Of a DNA stretch of 64,000 nucleotides, positions 51,533 to 62,413 are shown in pieces (position 1 is the first letter of the stretch; each line of letters begins with the position of its first letter). Both the position numbers and the translations under genes were made by a program. The stretch covers positions 4,030,001 through 4,094,000 of the forward strand of contig NZ_JACBZJ010000001.1 of the NCBI RefSeq assembly GCF_013409305.1, written 5' to 3'. Under the pieces are notes generated by a model. It made no database searches. It saw only the letters and a program-made list of their open reading frames with translations, and was not told the origin of the DNA. The stretch comes from Cellulomonas soli (lineage in GTDB: Bacteria > Actinomycetota > Actinomycetes > Actinomycetales > Cellulomonadaceae).

Positions 51533-53644
51533 CTACCAGGTCGTCGGGAACAGCGTCGCCTGGGAGCCCGAGGGAGCCACCCCGAGCTCGGCGAGCGCAT
51601 AGGCCGTCACGTCGCTGAACACGGGTGCCGCGACGGTGCCGCCCCACTCCGAGCTGCGCGGGTTCTTGAGCACCACGCTGACCGCGAGCCGCGGCGAGTC
51701 CGCGGGGGCGACCCCGATGAACGAGGCCGTGATGCCCGGCCCTCCGCCGAAGTTCTGCGCCGTTCCCGTCTTGCCCGCCACCCGGTACCCGGGGATCGAG
51801 GCGCTCGCACCGGTGCCGTCGTCCACCACGCTCTCGAGCATCGACAGGACGGTGTCCGCGGTCTGCTCGGAGACGACCTGGGTCCCTGCGGGGATCTCGG
51901 CGGCCGTGTACGTGCCGTCGGCGTCGGTCCACCCCTTGATGAGGTGCGGCTGGACGTGGACCCCGTTGTTGGCGATCGTCGCGAACACGGACGTGGCCTG
52001 GAGCGCCGTCACCGAGACCGCCTGGCCGAACAGGACCGAGAGCTGCGAGCGCTTGTCCCAGGTGTCCCAGGTGTCGCCCGCGCGCAGTCGACCGGCCGAC
52101 TCGGCGGGCAGCTCGATCCCGGTCTTCGCGCCGAAGCCGAAGCGTGAGAGGTAGTCGTAGCGCTGGGCCAACGTCAGGTGCTGACCGATCATCACGGTGC
52201 CGGTGTTGGACGACTCGGCCAGGATGCCGGTCGTGGTCAGGTTCAGCACGCCGTGCTCGTGGGAGTCCTTGAACGTCTGGCCGTTCTCGGCCGTGTACTC
52301 GTACGGCACCTCGAACTGCGTCTGCGGCGTCACCAGACCGCTCTCGAGCGCCGCGGCCATCGTGATGACCTTGCCCGTGGAGCCGGGTTCGAAGATGTCG
52401 GAGACCGACGGCGCCAGGGAGCCGTCCACCGCGGGGTTGTTGGGGTCGATCGATCCCGAGTCGGCCAGCGCGTAGATCTCGCCGGTGACGGTGTCCATCA
52501 CGACGATCGACCCGGAGTCCGCTCCGGTCGCGGCGACCTGCGCGTCGAGAGCCTCCTGGGCCTTCCACTGGATGTCGGCGTCGAGCGTGAGCTGCACGGA
52601 GTCGCCCGCGACGGCCTCGGTGCTCTCGCTGAAGCCTCCCGGGATCGGCTGTCCGCGCCGACCGCTCTCGTAGACCTCGCTGCCCGCCGTGCCTTGCAGC
52701 CGGTCGTCCAGCGCCGCTTCGAGGCCGTCCAGCCCGACACCGCTGGAGTTCACGAACCCGATGACGTTGCCGGCGAGGGTCCCGTTCGGGTAGATGCGCT
52801 CGGCGACCTTGTCGACGTTGACGCCCGGCAGGCCCTCCGCGCGGATCTCGCGCGCCACGGCGGGCAGCACGTCCTTCTTGATGACCTTGTACTCGCGCTC
52901 GCCGACCAGCGTCGCCCCGAGCGTGGCCGGGTCCATGTCGAGCAGCGGCGCGAGCCGGTCGGCCACCCCGACGGCACCGTCGGACGTGCCGTTGGTGCCC
53001 TGGAAGTCCGCCACGAGCAGCTGGTTGACCGAGATGACGTACCGCTCCACGGACACCGCGAGGGCCTTGCCGTCCGCGTCGGTGATCTCCCCGCGGGTCC
53101 CGATCGACTCCTGCGGCGCGGTCAGCCGCTTGGCCAGCGCGATGGCGGCCACCTCGCTGCCGTGGATGCCCTGCACCCACACGAGCCGACCGGCGAACAC
53201 CAGCACGACGAGCGTGAGTGCCACCGTCAGGAACGCCAGGCGCCCCTTGCTGCCCGGTCCCGGGAGCCCAGGGCCGGGCGCGGCGCCGAACGGCCCTGCC
53301 GGGCCACCGCCACGTCGCCTGAGCGAGGGACGCGGTGCACGTCCGCGCGTGGAGCCGGCACGGGCGGCCGACGCTGTCCCGGTCCGAGGCGTCTTCGGGA
53401 CCGCCGTGACCGCCCCGCGCTTGGTCGCGGAGCGAGCCGAGGCCGAACCCTTCGGCCCCTCGGCCTCGCGGGCACCGGGGCGTGCGGCGGCAGAGGCTCG
53501 GGCACCGGTCACGGGCCGAGCCTCTCGCGCACCCGCAGCCGAAGCCGGGCGCGACGCGCCGGGGACGGCAGCCGACCGCGGGCCACCGGACCGCCGGGCG
53601 GATGCCCGTGCGGTCGGCTTCCCGCCCGTCGGCGTCGGGCTCAC
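51533..53644 (-). CDS. ftsI: Septal transpeptidase FtsI (PBP3-type, class B)
   Basis: The 703-residue class B penicillin-binding protein has an Arg/Ala/Gly-rich cytoplasmic region (about 1-130), one transmembrane helix (about 132-152) and a pedestal domain. The transpeptidase domain has Ser422 in S-T-G-K, S478-S-N480 and K625-T-G627 intact. It crosslinks septal peptidoglycan with FtsW. GTG at 53644 overlaps the ftsL stop as GTGA. The N-terminal extension is longer than in most FtsI proteins. Confidence 0.96.
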   Translation of the reverse strand: MSPTPTGGKPTARASARRSGGPRSAAVPGASRPASAAGAREARPVTGARASAAARPGAREAEGPKGSASARSATKRGAVTAVPKTPRTGTASAARAGSTRGRAPRPSLRRRGGGPAGPFGAAPGPGLPGPGSKGRLAFLTVALTLVVLVFAGRLVWVQGIHGSEVAAIALAKRLTAPQESIGTRGEITDADGKALAVSVERYVISVNQLLVADFQGTNGTSDGAVGVADRLAPLLDMDPATLGATLVGEREYKVIKKDVLPAVAREIRAEGLPGVNVDKVAERIYPNGTLAGNVIGFVNSSGVGLDGLEAALDDRLQGTAGSEVYESGRRGQPIPGGFSESTEAVAGDSVQLTLDADIQWKAQEALDAQVAATGADSGSIVVMDTVTGEIYALADSGSIDPNNPAVDGSLAPSVSDIFEPGSTGKVITMAAALESGLVTPQTQFEVPYEYTAENGQTFKDSHEHGVLNLTTTGILAESSNTGTVMIGQHLTLAQRYDYLSRFGFGAKTGIELPAESAGRLRAGDTWDTWDKRSQLSVLFGQAVSVTALQATSVFATIANNGVHVQPHLIKGWTDADGTYTAAEIPAGTQVVSEQTADTVLSMLESVVDDGTGASASIPGYRVAGKTGTAQNFGGGPGITASFIGVAPADSPRLAVSVVLKNPRSSEWGGTVAAPVFSDVTAYALAELGVAPSGSQATLFPTTW

Positions 53645-54078
53645 CCAGCGGCCCCCGCCGAAGGTGCCCCCTGGACGCTGCCGTCGGACAGCCGCAGCCA
53701 CCCCGTGCCACCGGCCGGGACCATGCCCAGTGCGCGCGCGGCCTCGGCGAGGTGCGCAGGCGAGGACTTCTGGTCCAGGGCTGCGACCAGGTCCTTCTCG
53801 TCCTGCTGCAGCTGACCCAGCTCGTTCGACTTCTCGTACTTCTCGTAAGCACCGTGCGCCATCGAGGTGTTCAGCAGCAGCGCGGACAGCAGCGCGGCAC
53901 CGAGCACACCCATGCACATCAGGACGAAGGGCACCCGGGTGCGCGCCTGCTGCGGGGCCCGGACCAGGCGCAGCCGCGGGGGCGCGTCCTGACGGCTCGG
54001 AAGCGGGCGGGCCGGCTGCGCGGAGGCACGGGCGCCTGCGGTGCGGACGTCTGCTCGTGCGGCGGCCTGAGCGCTCAT
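53641..54078 (-). CDS. ftsL: FtsL-like divisome protein
   Basis: The 145-residue bitopic protein has a basic N terminus, one transmembrane helix (about 48-70) and an outer coiled coil with [11 protein letters not shown]. It lies between rsmH and ftsI, the usual place for the poorly conserved ftsL. It would activate FtsWI with FtsB and FtsQ. Overlaps on both sides (ATGA with rsmH, GTGA with ftsI). Confidence 0.88.
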   Translation of the reverse strand: MSAQAAARADVRTAGARASAQPARPLPSRQDAPPRLRLVRAPQQARTRVPFVLMCMGVLGAALLSALLLNTSMAHGAYEKYEKSNELGQLQQDEKDLVAALDQKSSPAHLAEAARALGMVPAGGTGWLRLSDGSVQGAPSAGAAG

Positions 54079-55088
54079 GCTGCCCTCCTCGGGGTCTTCC
54101 GGTCTCGCATGTGGTCGGGCGTGGGTCGCAGCCGCTCGGCGGCTCTGAGCCGGACGGACTGTGATCGAGGGTTGCGGGCCAGCTCCTCGGCGTCCGCCTC
54201 CTCCGCGCCCCGCGTCACCAGACGCAGGTACGGCGTGTGGGTCGCCGGCTCGACGGGAAGGTCGGGCGGCGCCGACGAGGTCGCCCCCGCGGCGAACGCA
54301 CGCTTGACGATCCGGTCCTCGAGCGACTGGTACGCCTCGACGACGATCCGACCGCCGACGGCGAGCGCCTCGATCGAGGCCGGCACCGCGCGCTCGAGAA
54401 CCTCGAGCTCACCGTTCACCTCGATGCGCAGGGCCTGGAACGTGCGCTTGGCCGGGTGCCCGCCGGTCTGACGGGCCACGGCCGGGATGCTCGCCCGGAC
54501 GAGGTCGACGAGCTCGGCGGTGCGGGTCAGCGGGCGCACGGCCCGGGCCGCGACGACCGCCCGGGCGATCCGCGGAGCGAACCGCTCCTCGCCGTACTCC
54601 CGCAGGATGCGGGCGATCGCGCGCTGGTCGTAGGTGTTCAGGACGTCGGCGGCCGTCTGACCGGTCGTGGAGTCCATCCGCATGTCCAGGGGGGCGTCCT
54701 TGGCGTAGGAGAACCCCCGCTCGACCTCGTCCAGCTGCAGCGAGGACACGCCGAGGTCCATCAGGACGCCCTGCACGTGCCCGATCCCCAGGTCGTCGAG
54801 GACGTCGCCGATCTCGTCGTAGATCGCGTGCACTGGTGTGAACCGGTCACCGAAGGGTGCGAGCCGCCGCCCTGCCAGCTCGAGTGCCTGAGGGTCCCGG
54901 TCGAGCCCCACCACCCGCACGTGCGGGAAGGCCCGCAGCACACCCTCGGTGTGACCGCCCATCCCGAGCGTCGAGTCGACCATCACGGACCCGGGCTCGG
55001 CCAGGGCCGGGGCGAGCAGCTCGAGGCAGCGGGCGAGCAGGACCGGCACGTGGCGGGACGCTGCGTCGTCGGTCGCCTGCTCGGGCAT
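54075..55088 (-). CDS. rsmH: 16S rRNA (cytosine-1402-N4)-methyltransferase RsmH (MraW)
   Basis: The 337-residue methyltransferase modifies C1402 in the 30S decoding centre. The SAM motif is [12 protein letters not shown], with [15 protein letters not shown] and D-M-R-M-D. ATG at 55088 has GGAGG five bases upstream. A 224-bp gap with two strong hairpins separates it from mraZ. Confidence 0.98.
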   Translation of the reverse strand: MPEQATDDAASRHVPVLLARCLELLAPALAEPGSVMVDSTLGMGGHTEGVLRAFPHVRVVGLDRDPQALELAGRRLAPFGDRFTPVHAIYDEIGDVLDDLGIGHVQGVLMDLGVSSLQLDEVERGFSYAKDAPLDMRMDSTTGQTAADVLNTYDQRAIARILREYGEERFAPRIARAVVAARAVRPLTRTAELVDLVRASIPAVARQTGGHPAKRTFQALRIEVNGELEVLERAVPASIEALAVGGRIVVEAYQSLEDRIVKRAFAAGATSSAPPDLPVEPATHTPYLRLVTRGAEEADAEELARNPRSQSVRLRAAERLRPTPDHMRDRKTPRRAA

Positions 55089-55170
55089 CGCCCCTCCTTC
55101 GTGCGTCTCGTCGCGGCTGCTGGTGCTCGACGGCCCCGGGGTTCGGTCCGCGGTGCTGCGTGTCGTGGAT

Positions 55171-55240
55171 GGTCGGACGGCCCCTCCGCCGTCCGACCAG
55201 ATCCCCCACCGACCCTCTGACGCGGGGAAGTGCGTCAGAG
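55171..55240 (-). ncRNA. Two stacked hairpins between mraZ and rsmH (possible mraW leader RNA)
   Basis: Two perfect stems lie in the rsmH leader: 10 bp (55171-55180 with 55189-55198) and 9 bp (55215-55223 with 55232-55240), each with an eight-base loop. The mraW RNA motif is a known structured element in actinobacterial rsmH leaders, and this region is in the right place. They could equally be attenuators after mraZ. Match to the family model not tested. Confidence 0.5.
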
Positions 55241-55312
55241 CGGACGGGAGGAGGTCTCGTCGGGCGGGAGCTGCGAACCGTGCGGTGCTGCGTGCTGCTG
55301 AGGTGCGTCCGC

Positions 55313-55789
55313 TCAGAACGGACCGTTCGGGAAGACCTCCTCCGCGGTGTCGGCGTACCCGGCCTCCTGCTCGGCCAGGTACGTCTCCCACGCCGTCAGG
55401 TCCCAGATCTCGACGCGCGTGCCGGTGCCGATGACGGCCACGTCGCGGTCGAGCCCGGCGTACTTGCGCAGCATCGGCGGGATGGAGATCCGCCCCTGCT
55501 TGTCGGGCAGCTCGTCGCTCGCACCGGAGAGGAACACACGCAGGTAGTCACGCCCCTGCTTGCTCGTGACGGGGGCCTGGCGCAGCTGGTCGTGCATGCG
55601 ACGGAACTCGTCCATCGGCAGCAGGAACAGGCAACGCTCCTGGCCGCGGGTCATGACCAGCCCCGGGGCGAGCTGGGCGCGGAACTTGGCCGGGAGGATG
55701 AGCCGGCCCTTCTCGTCCAGCCGCGGGGTGTACGTGCCGAGGAAGGGCGCGAACGAGCCGAAGACGCCTGCCGAAGACTCATGCGCCAC
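55313..55789 (-). CDS. mraZ: MraZ transcriptional regulator
   Basis: The 158-residue protein has two AbrB-like swapped-hairpin repeats: [22 protein letters not shown] and a second with [15 protein letters not shown]. Its relatives form ring oligomers that bind GTGG-type direct repeats at the head of the dcw cluster. GTG at 55789 is preferred because GGAGG lies four bases upstream; it gives 16 residues before the usual start region. Phased GTGGAG repeats lie upstream. Confidence 0.95.
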   Translation of the reverse strand: MAHESSAGVFGSFAPFLGTYTPRLDEKGRLILPAKFRAQLAPGLVMTRGQERCLFLLPMDEFRRMHDQLRQAPVTSKQGRDYLRVFLSGASDELPDKQGRISIPPMLRKYAGLDRDVAVIGTGTRVEIWDLTAWETYLAEQEAGYADTAEEVFPNGPF

Positions 55790-55841
55790 CTCGCCTCCTC
55801 CCTCACCCGGACGGGTCAATGCAAACCCGTCCACCCCTGCT

Positions 55842-55877
55842 CACCACGTGCCTCCACGGTACTCCACTTCCCTCCAC
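55842..55877 (-). promoter_or_regulatory. MraZ-box array at the mraZ promoter
   Basis: On the minus strand GTGGAG occurs at 55877-55872, 55867-55862 and 55857-55852, and GTGGTG at 55847-55842: four hexamers in exact 10-bp phase. This matches the direct-repeat sites bound by MraZ at its own promoter in other bacteria. Confidence 0.75.
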
Positions 55878-55939
55878 CAGGCCCTCCGAGAATCCCCGTT
55901 TTCACCCGCTCTCCGCAATGTTTGCGCAGGTCACACGCG

Positions 55940-55959
55940 GTGGAGCGAAGTGGAGGAAC
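55940..55959 (+). promoter_or_regulatory. MraZ-box-like pair, copy 1
   Basis: GTGGAGCGAAGTGGAGGAAC, two GTGGAG hexamers 10 bp apart, on the plus strand. The same 20 bases recur at 56097-56116. Confidence 0.6.
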
Positions 55960-56096
55960 TTCCCGACCCCGGAACGGCCACGGCGCGTCGCGGGGCGGGA
56001 ACAGCCCGGAGAAAAGGACGAACCGGGGCGGTTCCGACGGGCCGTCGCGCACGCCTCGGGCGACAGTGGGGGGACCACCCGGCCCACGGCCCGGTC

Positions 56097-56116
56097 GTGG
56101 AGCGAAGTGGAGGAAC
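56097..56116 (+). promoter_or_regulatory. MraZ-box-like pair, copy 2
   Basis: Identical to 55940-55959 over 20 bases. It lies about 27 bp before the candidate -10 of moxR, so MraZ could control the moxR operon. Confidence 0.6.
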
Positions 56117-56173
56117 ACCCTCCTCGGACGACGACGTCCACGTAGGCTCGGCTCGAACCCCCAGGAGGCCGCC

Positions 56174-57180
<1,007 letters not shown>

Positions 57181-57181
<1 letters not shown>

Positions 57182-58437
57182 TGGGTCTGCGGCCGACCGC
57201 GCGGGGCATCGGCCTCCTCCTCGGCGGGGTCGCGCTCGTCGTGCTCGGGGTCGCCCTGGGCACCGTCGACGTCGTGCGGATGGGCACGCTCGCCGTGCTC
57301 GCCGTGCTCGGTCCGGCCGCCGTGCTCGCCGTGCTGGACCCCGGGCGCGGGCGCCACCGACTCGCGGTCGTGCGCACCACGACACCGAACCCCGTCCACG
57401 TCGGCGACCGCGCCGACGTGGAGGTCCTGATCAGTGCCACGGACCCCGCGGCACGCGTCCGGCTGGCCGGGCTGCGCTTCGCCGAGCAGGCCGCCACCGA
57501 CCTGTCCGGCGGCTCGCCCCTGCGCGCCCGGGTGCGCCGCACCCCGCACCGGGTCACCGTCACGTACGCGGTGCAGGCCGGCCGTCGCGGGCGCTGGCCG
57601 CTGGGCCCCCTCGTCGTGACCCGCACCGACCCGTTCGGCGTGGCCCGCACGAGCGCCACCCTCGGCGAGAGCGCCGAGGTCGAGGTCTGGCCGCGCGTCG
57701 TGCCCCTGCCCGCGCCCTCGGACGTCCTCGTCGGGGAACCCGACCGGGTGGCGCTCGGTGCCCGCACGCCCTCCACCGACGACGCCTCGCTGCGCGAGTA
57801 CCACGAGGGCGACGACCTGCGTCGGGTGCACTGGCGCAGCAGCGCGCGACGAGGTTCGCTCATGGTCCGCTCCGACGAGCGCGCCGGCATGCGACCCGTC
57901 TCCGTGCTGCTCGACCTGCCGGCGCGGGGCGACGACCTGGAGTGGACCATCTCGCTCGCGGCGTCGATGGCGCTCGCGATGCTCGAGGGCGGGCACCCCG
58001 TCCGTCTCGTCGGCGGCTCGCGCCCGCTGGACGCCCCGGGCATCGGCGACCCGTACGGCTGGGTGCACGCCCACGGAGCCACGGCCCGCGGCACGCTCCT
58101 CGACCGCACGATCGACCTCGAGGCGCCGCGCAACCCCGAGGCGGCCGAGGTCGAGCTGCTCGCGGCGACGCACCTGCTCGAGTCCACCGGAGCAGGCGAC
58201 GACATCGTGCTCGCCGTCCTCGGCCCGCTCGACCGCGCCGGACGGGCAGCGCTGGCGCACCTGGGCGACTCCGTGCAGGGCTGGGCCGTCGTCCGCCTCG
58301 GTGCACGCTCCTCCGACGGCCAGGACGCCGAGGCGAGCGTCCTCGCCCTACGACGCGCCGGGTGGCGCGCGTGCGTCGTCGTCGGCGGAGAGGACGTCGT
58401 GGCCTGCTGGCTCCGCCTCCTCGGGAGCGCACGATGA
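57181..58437 (+). CDS. DUF58-domain membrane protein
   Basis: The 418-residue protein has two N-terminal transmembrane helices (about 10-50), a beta-rich region, then the DUF58 core with L-R-E-Y-H-E-G-D-D-L-R-R-V-H-W-R-S-S-A-R-R-G. A VWA-like fold follows (V-S-V-L-L-D-L-P). DUF58 proteins are partners of MoxR ATPases. The stop overlaps the transglutaminase start as ATGA. Its exact function is unknown. Confidence 0.9.
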
Positions 58438-60731
58438 GCCGCACCGGCACACGACGTCTCCCTCGCGGTCCCCGCTCGCTCGTGGGCACCGGCCTGTGCG
58501 CCGTCGCCACCGGCACGAGCCTGCTCGCCCTGTCCGCGCTGCTCGAACCCGGACGATGGCTCACGGTCGCGTGGCTCGCCGTCGCCCTCGTGGCGGCCGT
58601 GACCGCCGGCGTGCGCGCGCTGACCCGGTCGTGGTGGGCGCCCACGCTCGCCGGCCTGCTCACCGCCGGCATCGGGCTCGTGCTGCGCTACGGCTCGCCG
58701 CCCGGGCGCGTGCAGGTGCTGCCCGACCTGGCGGCCCTCGACCGCACCCTCGCCGCAGCGAGGGAGGGCGCCACGATCATCAACACCTCGACCGTGCCGA
58801 TGGCGGTCGTGCGACCCACCGAGCTCGTCCTGGTCGTCGGCGCCCTGGCCGTGCTCATCCTGGCCGACCTGCTCGCCGTCGGCCTCGGCCTGGCTGCCTG
58901 GGCCGGGGTTCCCCTCATCGGCATGTGGGTCCCCGCGGTCCTGCTCGGCTTCCCGGCGGACGTGTGGCCACTCGCCTGGACGGGGTTGGCGTACCTCCTG
59001 CTGCTCGCCCTGAGCGCGGCACCCGCAGCAGCCCGCAGCGACCGTCCTCGACGCGTGTCGGCCGCCGTCGCGTCCGCCGCCGCCGTCGTGGCCGCCACGC
59101 TCGTGGCCGGCCCCGTGGTCGCCGCCCTGCCCGGGTGGTCCTCGCTCAGCGTCCCGGCCGTCGGCGCCGGAGTCGTCGGGCCGATGCGCCTGTCCGAGGA
59201 TCTCGACCTGCGCGAGAGCCTCGGCGACCGCTCGGGCCAGGTCGTCCTGCACTACACCGTCAGCTCCGCCGAGGCCGGCACGACGGCCGGGGCCGACCTG
59301 CGGGTGACCCCGGGCGGCGCCGACGAGCGAACCGTCACCGCACGCCTGGTCGGGCCCCTGCGCGCCTTCACGGTCGCGGACTTCGACGGCCGCAGCTGGC
59401 AACGCACGGACACCGACGAGCTCGTCGACTGGGACCCGGCACAGCTGCTCTCTTCCGACCCGGCCCTGCTGTTCACCGCACCGGACGCGGCCGCCGGAAC
59501 CCTCGCCGAGGTGGACGTCGAGATCGCCAACCTGCGCGAGGAGCACCTGCCGGTCTCGACGTTCGCGCGCACGGTCTCCGTCGAGGGCGACTGGCGTTAC
59601 GACGTGCAGCGTGACGAGGTGGTCGGGACCCGCGGCACGAGGCAGGGCATGGGCTACACGATGCTCGTGCAGATCCCCGACCTGACCGCCGCGACGCTGC
59701 AGGACGCGTCCGTCGGGACGTTCGACGGCGTCGAGCAGTACCTGGCGCTGCCGGGCACCGACCACGTCGACGACGTGACCGCGCTCGCCGCGGAGGTCAC
59801 CGCCGAGGCGAGCACGCCCTACGAGCAGGCGCTCGCGCTGCAGACCTGGTTCCGCTCGTCGGCGAACTTCGCCTACGACACCCGTGTCGCGGCGGCCCGT
59901 ACCGACGACGCCGTCTGGGACTTCCTCACCTCGCGCCGCGGGTACTGCGTGCAGTTCGCGACCTCGATGGCCATGATGGCGCGCTCCCTCGGGATCCCGG
60001 CCCGGGTGGGCGTGGGGTTCCTCCCGGGCACGGCTCAGGGAGACGGCTCGTACGACGTGACCGGTCGTGAGTCGCACGCCTGGCCCGAGCTGTTCTTCGA
60101 GGGCGCCGGCTGGGTGCGCTTCGAACCGACGCCGGCCGTGCAGACGGGCGCCCCGCCCCGCTGGTCCGACCCGTACATCGGGACCGATGCCGGTGCCGGT
60201 GATGCCGCCGCGGACCAGGTGCCGACGGCAGCGGCGACCGGTGCGCCGACGACCGCACCGCTTCCGGTGCCGACCACGCCTCGCGTCGAGGAGCAAGCCG
60301 TCCCCTGGCCGGCGGTCGTCGCTACGGTGATGGTCGTCCTCGCGCTCGCCGCCGCGGTCGTGCTCCTGCTGCGCCGCCGCTCGGCCCTGCGCGGCGAGCT
60401 CGTCCCGGAGCGCGCATGGCGCCACCTGCACGCCCAGCTCGGGGCGCTCGGGCTCGGATGGTCCGACTCGACGACGCCGCGCGCGGTCGTCACCACGGTG
60501 CAGGCCGCGCTCGTCGAGAGGACGGGATCCGCCCTCGACGAGGGCGCGGCGTCAGCACTGGCGTCGCTGGCCCGCGCGGTGGAGGACGAACGCTACGCAC
60601 CCACGTGGGACGAGGTCGATGGGGCCCAGCTCGAGCGGTGGGTCTCCGAGGTGATGACCGGGGTACGGGCTCTGCTCAGCGACCGGACTCGCCGCGCCGG
60701 CGCTCCCAGCGCTCCTCGAACCGCGCCATGA
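58434..60731 (+). CDS. Transglutaminase-like membrane protein (TgpA-type)
   Basis: The 765-residue protein has about six N-terminal helices (about 15-235), an outer transglutaminase-like domain (about 440-570) and a C-terminal helix (about 620-645) with a DUF4129-like tail. The catalytic Cys is in R-R-G-Y-C-V-Q-F-A, the His in E-S-H-A-W-P-E, with F-E-P-T-P after it. It may crosslink or cleave envelope proteins. The last 56 bases overlap the DUF3040 gene on the other strand. Confidence 0.92.
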   Translation: MSRTGTRRLPRGPRSLVGTGLCAVATGTSLLALSALLEPGRWLTVAWLAVALVAAVTAGVRALTRSWWAPTLAGLLTAGIGLVLRYGSPPGRVQVLPDLAALDRTLAAAREGATIINTSTVPMAVVRPTELVLVVGALAVLILADLLAVGLGLAAWAGVPLIGMWVPAVLLGFPADVWPLAWTGLAYLLLLALSAAPAAARSDRPRRVSAAVASAAAVVAATLVAGPVVAALPGWSSLSVPAVGAGVVGPMRLSEDLDLRESLGDRSGQVVLHYTVSSAEAGTTAGADLRVTPGGADERTVTARLVGPLRAFTVADFDGRSWQRTDTDELVDWDPAQLLSSDPALLFTAPDAAAGTLAEVDVEIANLREEHLPVSTFARTVSVEGDWRYDVQRDEVVGTRGTRQGMGYTMLVQIPDLTAATLQDASVGTFDGVEQYLALPGTDHVDDVTALAAEVTAEASTPYEQALALQTWFRSSANFAYDTRVAAARTDDAVWDFLTSRRGYCVQFATSMAMMARSLGIPARVGVGFLPGTAQGDGSYDVTGRESHAWPELFFEGAGWVRFEPTPAVQTGAPPRWSDPYIGTDAGAGDAAADQVPTAAATGAPTTAPLPVPTTPRVEEQAVPWPAVVATVMVVLALAAAVVLLLRRRSALRGELVPERAWRHLHAQLGALGLGWSDSTTPRAVVTTVQAALVERTGSALDEGAASALASLARAVEDERYAPTWDEVDGAQLERWVSEVMTGVRALLSDRTRRAGAPSAPRTAP

Positions 60732-61095
60732 ACCCGCGCTGACCGGCCGGCTTCTTCGCCGGACGGGTCGATCCCTTCGCCGACGGCCCCTTCGAGACCG
60801 TGCCGTCGTTGCGCACCACGCCCTGCGGGCCGGAACGCCGCGGGTCGGAGAAGGCGAACGCGACCGCCGCGAACATCACGACGAATCCGACGACCCCGAG
60901 CCATACCAACCCGTCGCCAGCCGCGCCGAGCACGAGGAGCAGCAACCCGAGGGCTGCGCCCACGCTCGCGATCAGGACGCGCCCGACCGGGCGCCGTCCT
61001 CGCTGCGTGAGGGTGTTCGCGAGCCGCGGGTCGTCAGAAGTGAGCTGGCGCTCCATCTGCTCGAGCACCCGCTGCTCGTACTCGGAGAGTGGCAT
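60676..61095 (-). CDS. DUF3040 membrane protein
   Basis: The 139-residue protein matches DUF3040: M-P-L-S-E-Y-E-Q-R-V-L-E-Q-M-E-R-Q-L, then two transmembrane helices (about 40-85) and a basic tail. The family is actinobacterial and of unknown role. ATG at 61095 is chosen because it gives the conserved M-P-L-S-E; an ATG at 61107 would add four residues. Its 3' end overlaps the transglutaminase gene. Confidence 0.85.
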   Translation of the reverse strand: MPLSEYEQRVLEQMERQLTSDDPRLANTLTQRGRRPVGRVLIASVGAALGLLLLVLGAAGDGLVWLGVVGFVVMFAAVAFAFSDPRRSGPQGVVRNDGTVSKGPSAKGSTRPAKKPAGQRGFMARFEERWERRRGESGR

Positions 61096-61131
61096 CCCGA
61101 CCCCCATGAGCGCCGATCGTCATTGTCGACC

Positions 61132-62406
61132 TCAGGATAGATCGGCCGGAACGAAGGTGGTAGTCGAGCGTGGGGTGACGGACCGGGTCGCTACGGTCCC
61201 TGCACCTATGGCGGCCCGCCCGAACCGGCTGCGCACGAGGTCCATCGCCCGCTCCGCCTCACGCCTGGGGCCGTCCTGCTCGTCCACCGCCTCGTCCAGG
61301 GTCGGTTGACGGACGGTCGTGGCGGCAGGCGCCAGCCCCTCGGCCCGCACACCGATGAGCCGCACCGGGAGGCCCTCGAGGTCGACCCCCGCCAGCAGCG
61401 AGCGGCCCGCCAGGTAGATCTCGCGCGCGACGTCGGTCGGCGAGCTCAGCGTCCGCGAGCGGCTCAGGGTGCGGAAGTCGGAGGTGCGCACCTTGATGCT
61501 CACCGTCCGGGCGACGAATCGGTGTGCACGCAGCCGGGACGCGCAGCGGTCGGCCAGCTCGAGGATCTTGGCCTCGACCACGGCGATGTCCGCCACGTCG
61601 ACGTCGAACGTCTCCTCGGCACCGATGGACTTCTCGTCGCGGTGCGGGTGCACGGGCCGAGGGTCCCGCCCCCAGGCCAGGTCGTACAGGTGCGCCCCGG
61701 CGACCTTGCCGACGGCGTGCTGGACGACGGCGACGTCGGTCCGGGCGAGCTCGGCGACCGTGCGGATCCCCCAACGAGCCAACGCCTGCTCGGTGCGCTC
61801 CCCCACCCCCCAGAGTGCACCGACGGGCAGTGCGTGCAGGAAGTCGACCGTCGCAGCACGCGGCACGAGCAGGACGCCGTCGGGCTTGGCGTGGCTCGAG
61901 GCGAGCTTCGCGACGAACTTGGTCGCGCCGATTCCCACCGAGCACGTGATCCCGAACCCTGAGCTGACCTGCTCGCGGATCAACCCGGCGATCCGCGTGG
62001 GCGGCCCGAGCCGACGCCGAGCTCCGGCCACGTCGAGGAACGCCTCGTCGACGCTGACCTGCTCGACGAGCGCGGTCACGTCGCCCAGGATCCGCATCAC
62101 CCCGGTCGACACCTCTCGGTAGGCCGCGTGGTCCGGTGGAACCACCACGGCCTGCGGGCACAGGCGTAGCGCTGCCGCCATCGGCATGGCCGAGTGCACG
62201 CCGAACGCCCGCGCCTCGTACGTCGCCGCCAGGACGACACCGCGGTGCGCACCGCCCACGATCACCGGCAGCCCGTGGAGCTGCGGGCGGCGGGCGAGCT
62301 CGACCGAGGCGAAGAAGGCGTCCATGTCGACGTGGAGGATCGAGCAGCCGTCCTCCTCGCGGCCCCAGTCGCGCTTCGCTGCGGCCGAGCGCGGCCCGCG
62401 GCTCAC
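61132..62406 (-). CDS. dinB: DNA polymerase IV (Y family)
   Basis: The 424-residue lesion-bypass polymerase has the metal-site motifs H-V-D-M-D-A-F-F-A-S-V-E and S-V-D-E-A-F-L-D, a helix-hairpin-helix thumb (V-G-I-G-A-T-K-F-V-A-K-L-A-S) and a little-finger domain. The ending lacks the usual beta-clamp motif Q-x-x-L-F in obvious form. GTG at 62406 has GAGG upstream and begins eight bases after the HEPN gene, so it is transcribed from the LexA-controlled promoter upstream of that gene. Confidence 0.94.
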   Translation of the reverse strand: MSRGPRSAAAKRDWGREEDGCSILHVDMDAFFASVELARRPQLHGLPVIVGGAHRGVVLAATYEARAFGVHSAMPMAAALRLCPQAVVVPPDHAAYREVSTGVMRILGDVTALVEQVSVDEAFLDVAGARRRLGPPTRIAGLIREQVSSGFGITCSVGIGATKFVAKLASSHAKPDGVLLVPRAATVDFLHALPVGALWGVGERTEQALARWGIRTVAELARTDVAVVQHAVGKVAGAHLYDLAWGRDPRPVHPHRDEKSIGAEETFDVDVADIAVVEAKILELADRCASRLRAHRFVARTVSIKVRTSDFRTLSRSRTLSSPTDVAREIYLAGRSLLAGVDLEGLPVRLIGVRAEGLAPAATTVRQPTLDEAVDEQDGPRREAERAMDLVRSRFGRAAIGAGTVATRSVTPRSTTTFVPADLS

Positions 62407-62413
62407 CGGGGCC

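Larger units (their letters stand above)
55790..56173. promoter_or_regulatory. mraZ/moxR divergent control region
   Basis: A 384-bp stretch between divergent mraZ and moxR. It contains the three clusters of GTGGAG repeats listed separately and a TAGGCT hexamer (56143-56148) 25 bp before the moxR start that may be its -10. No gene is seen. Confidence 0.6.
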
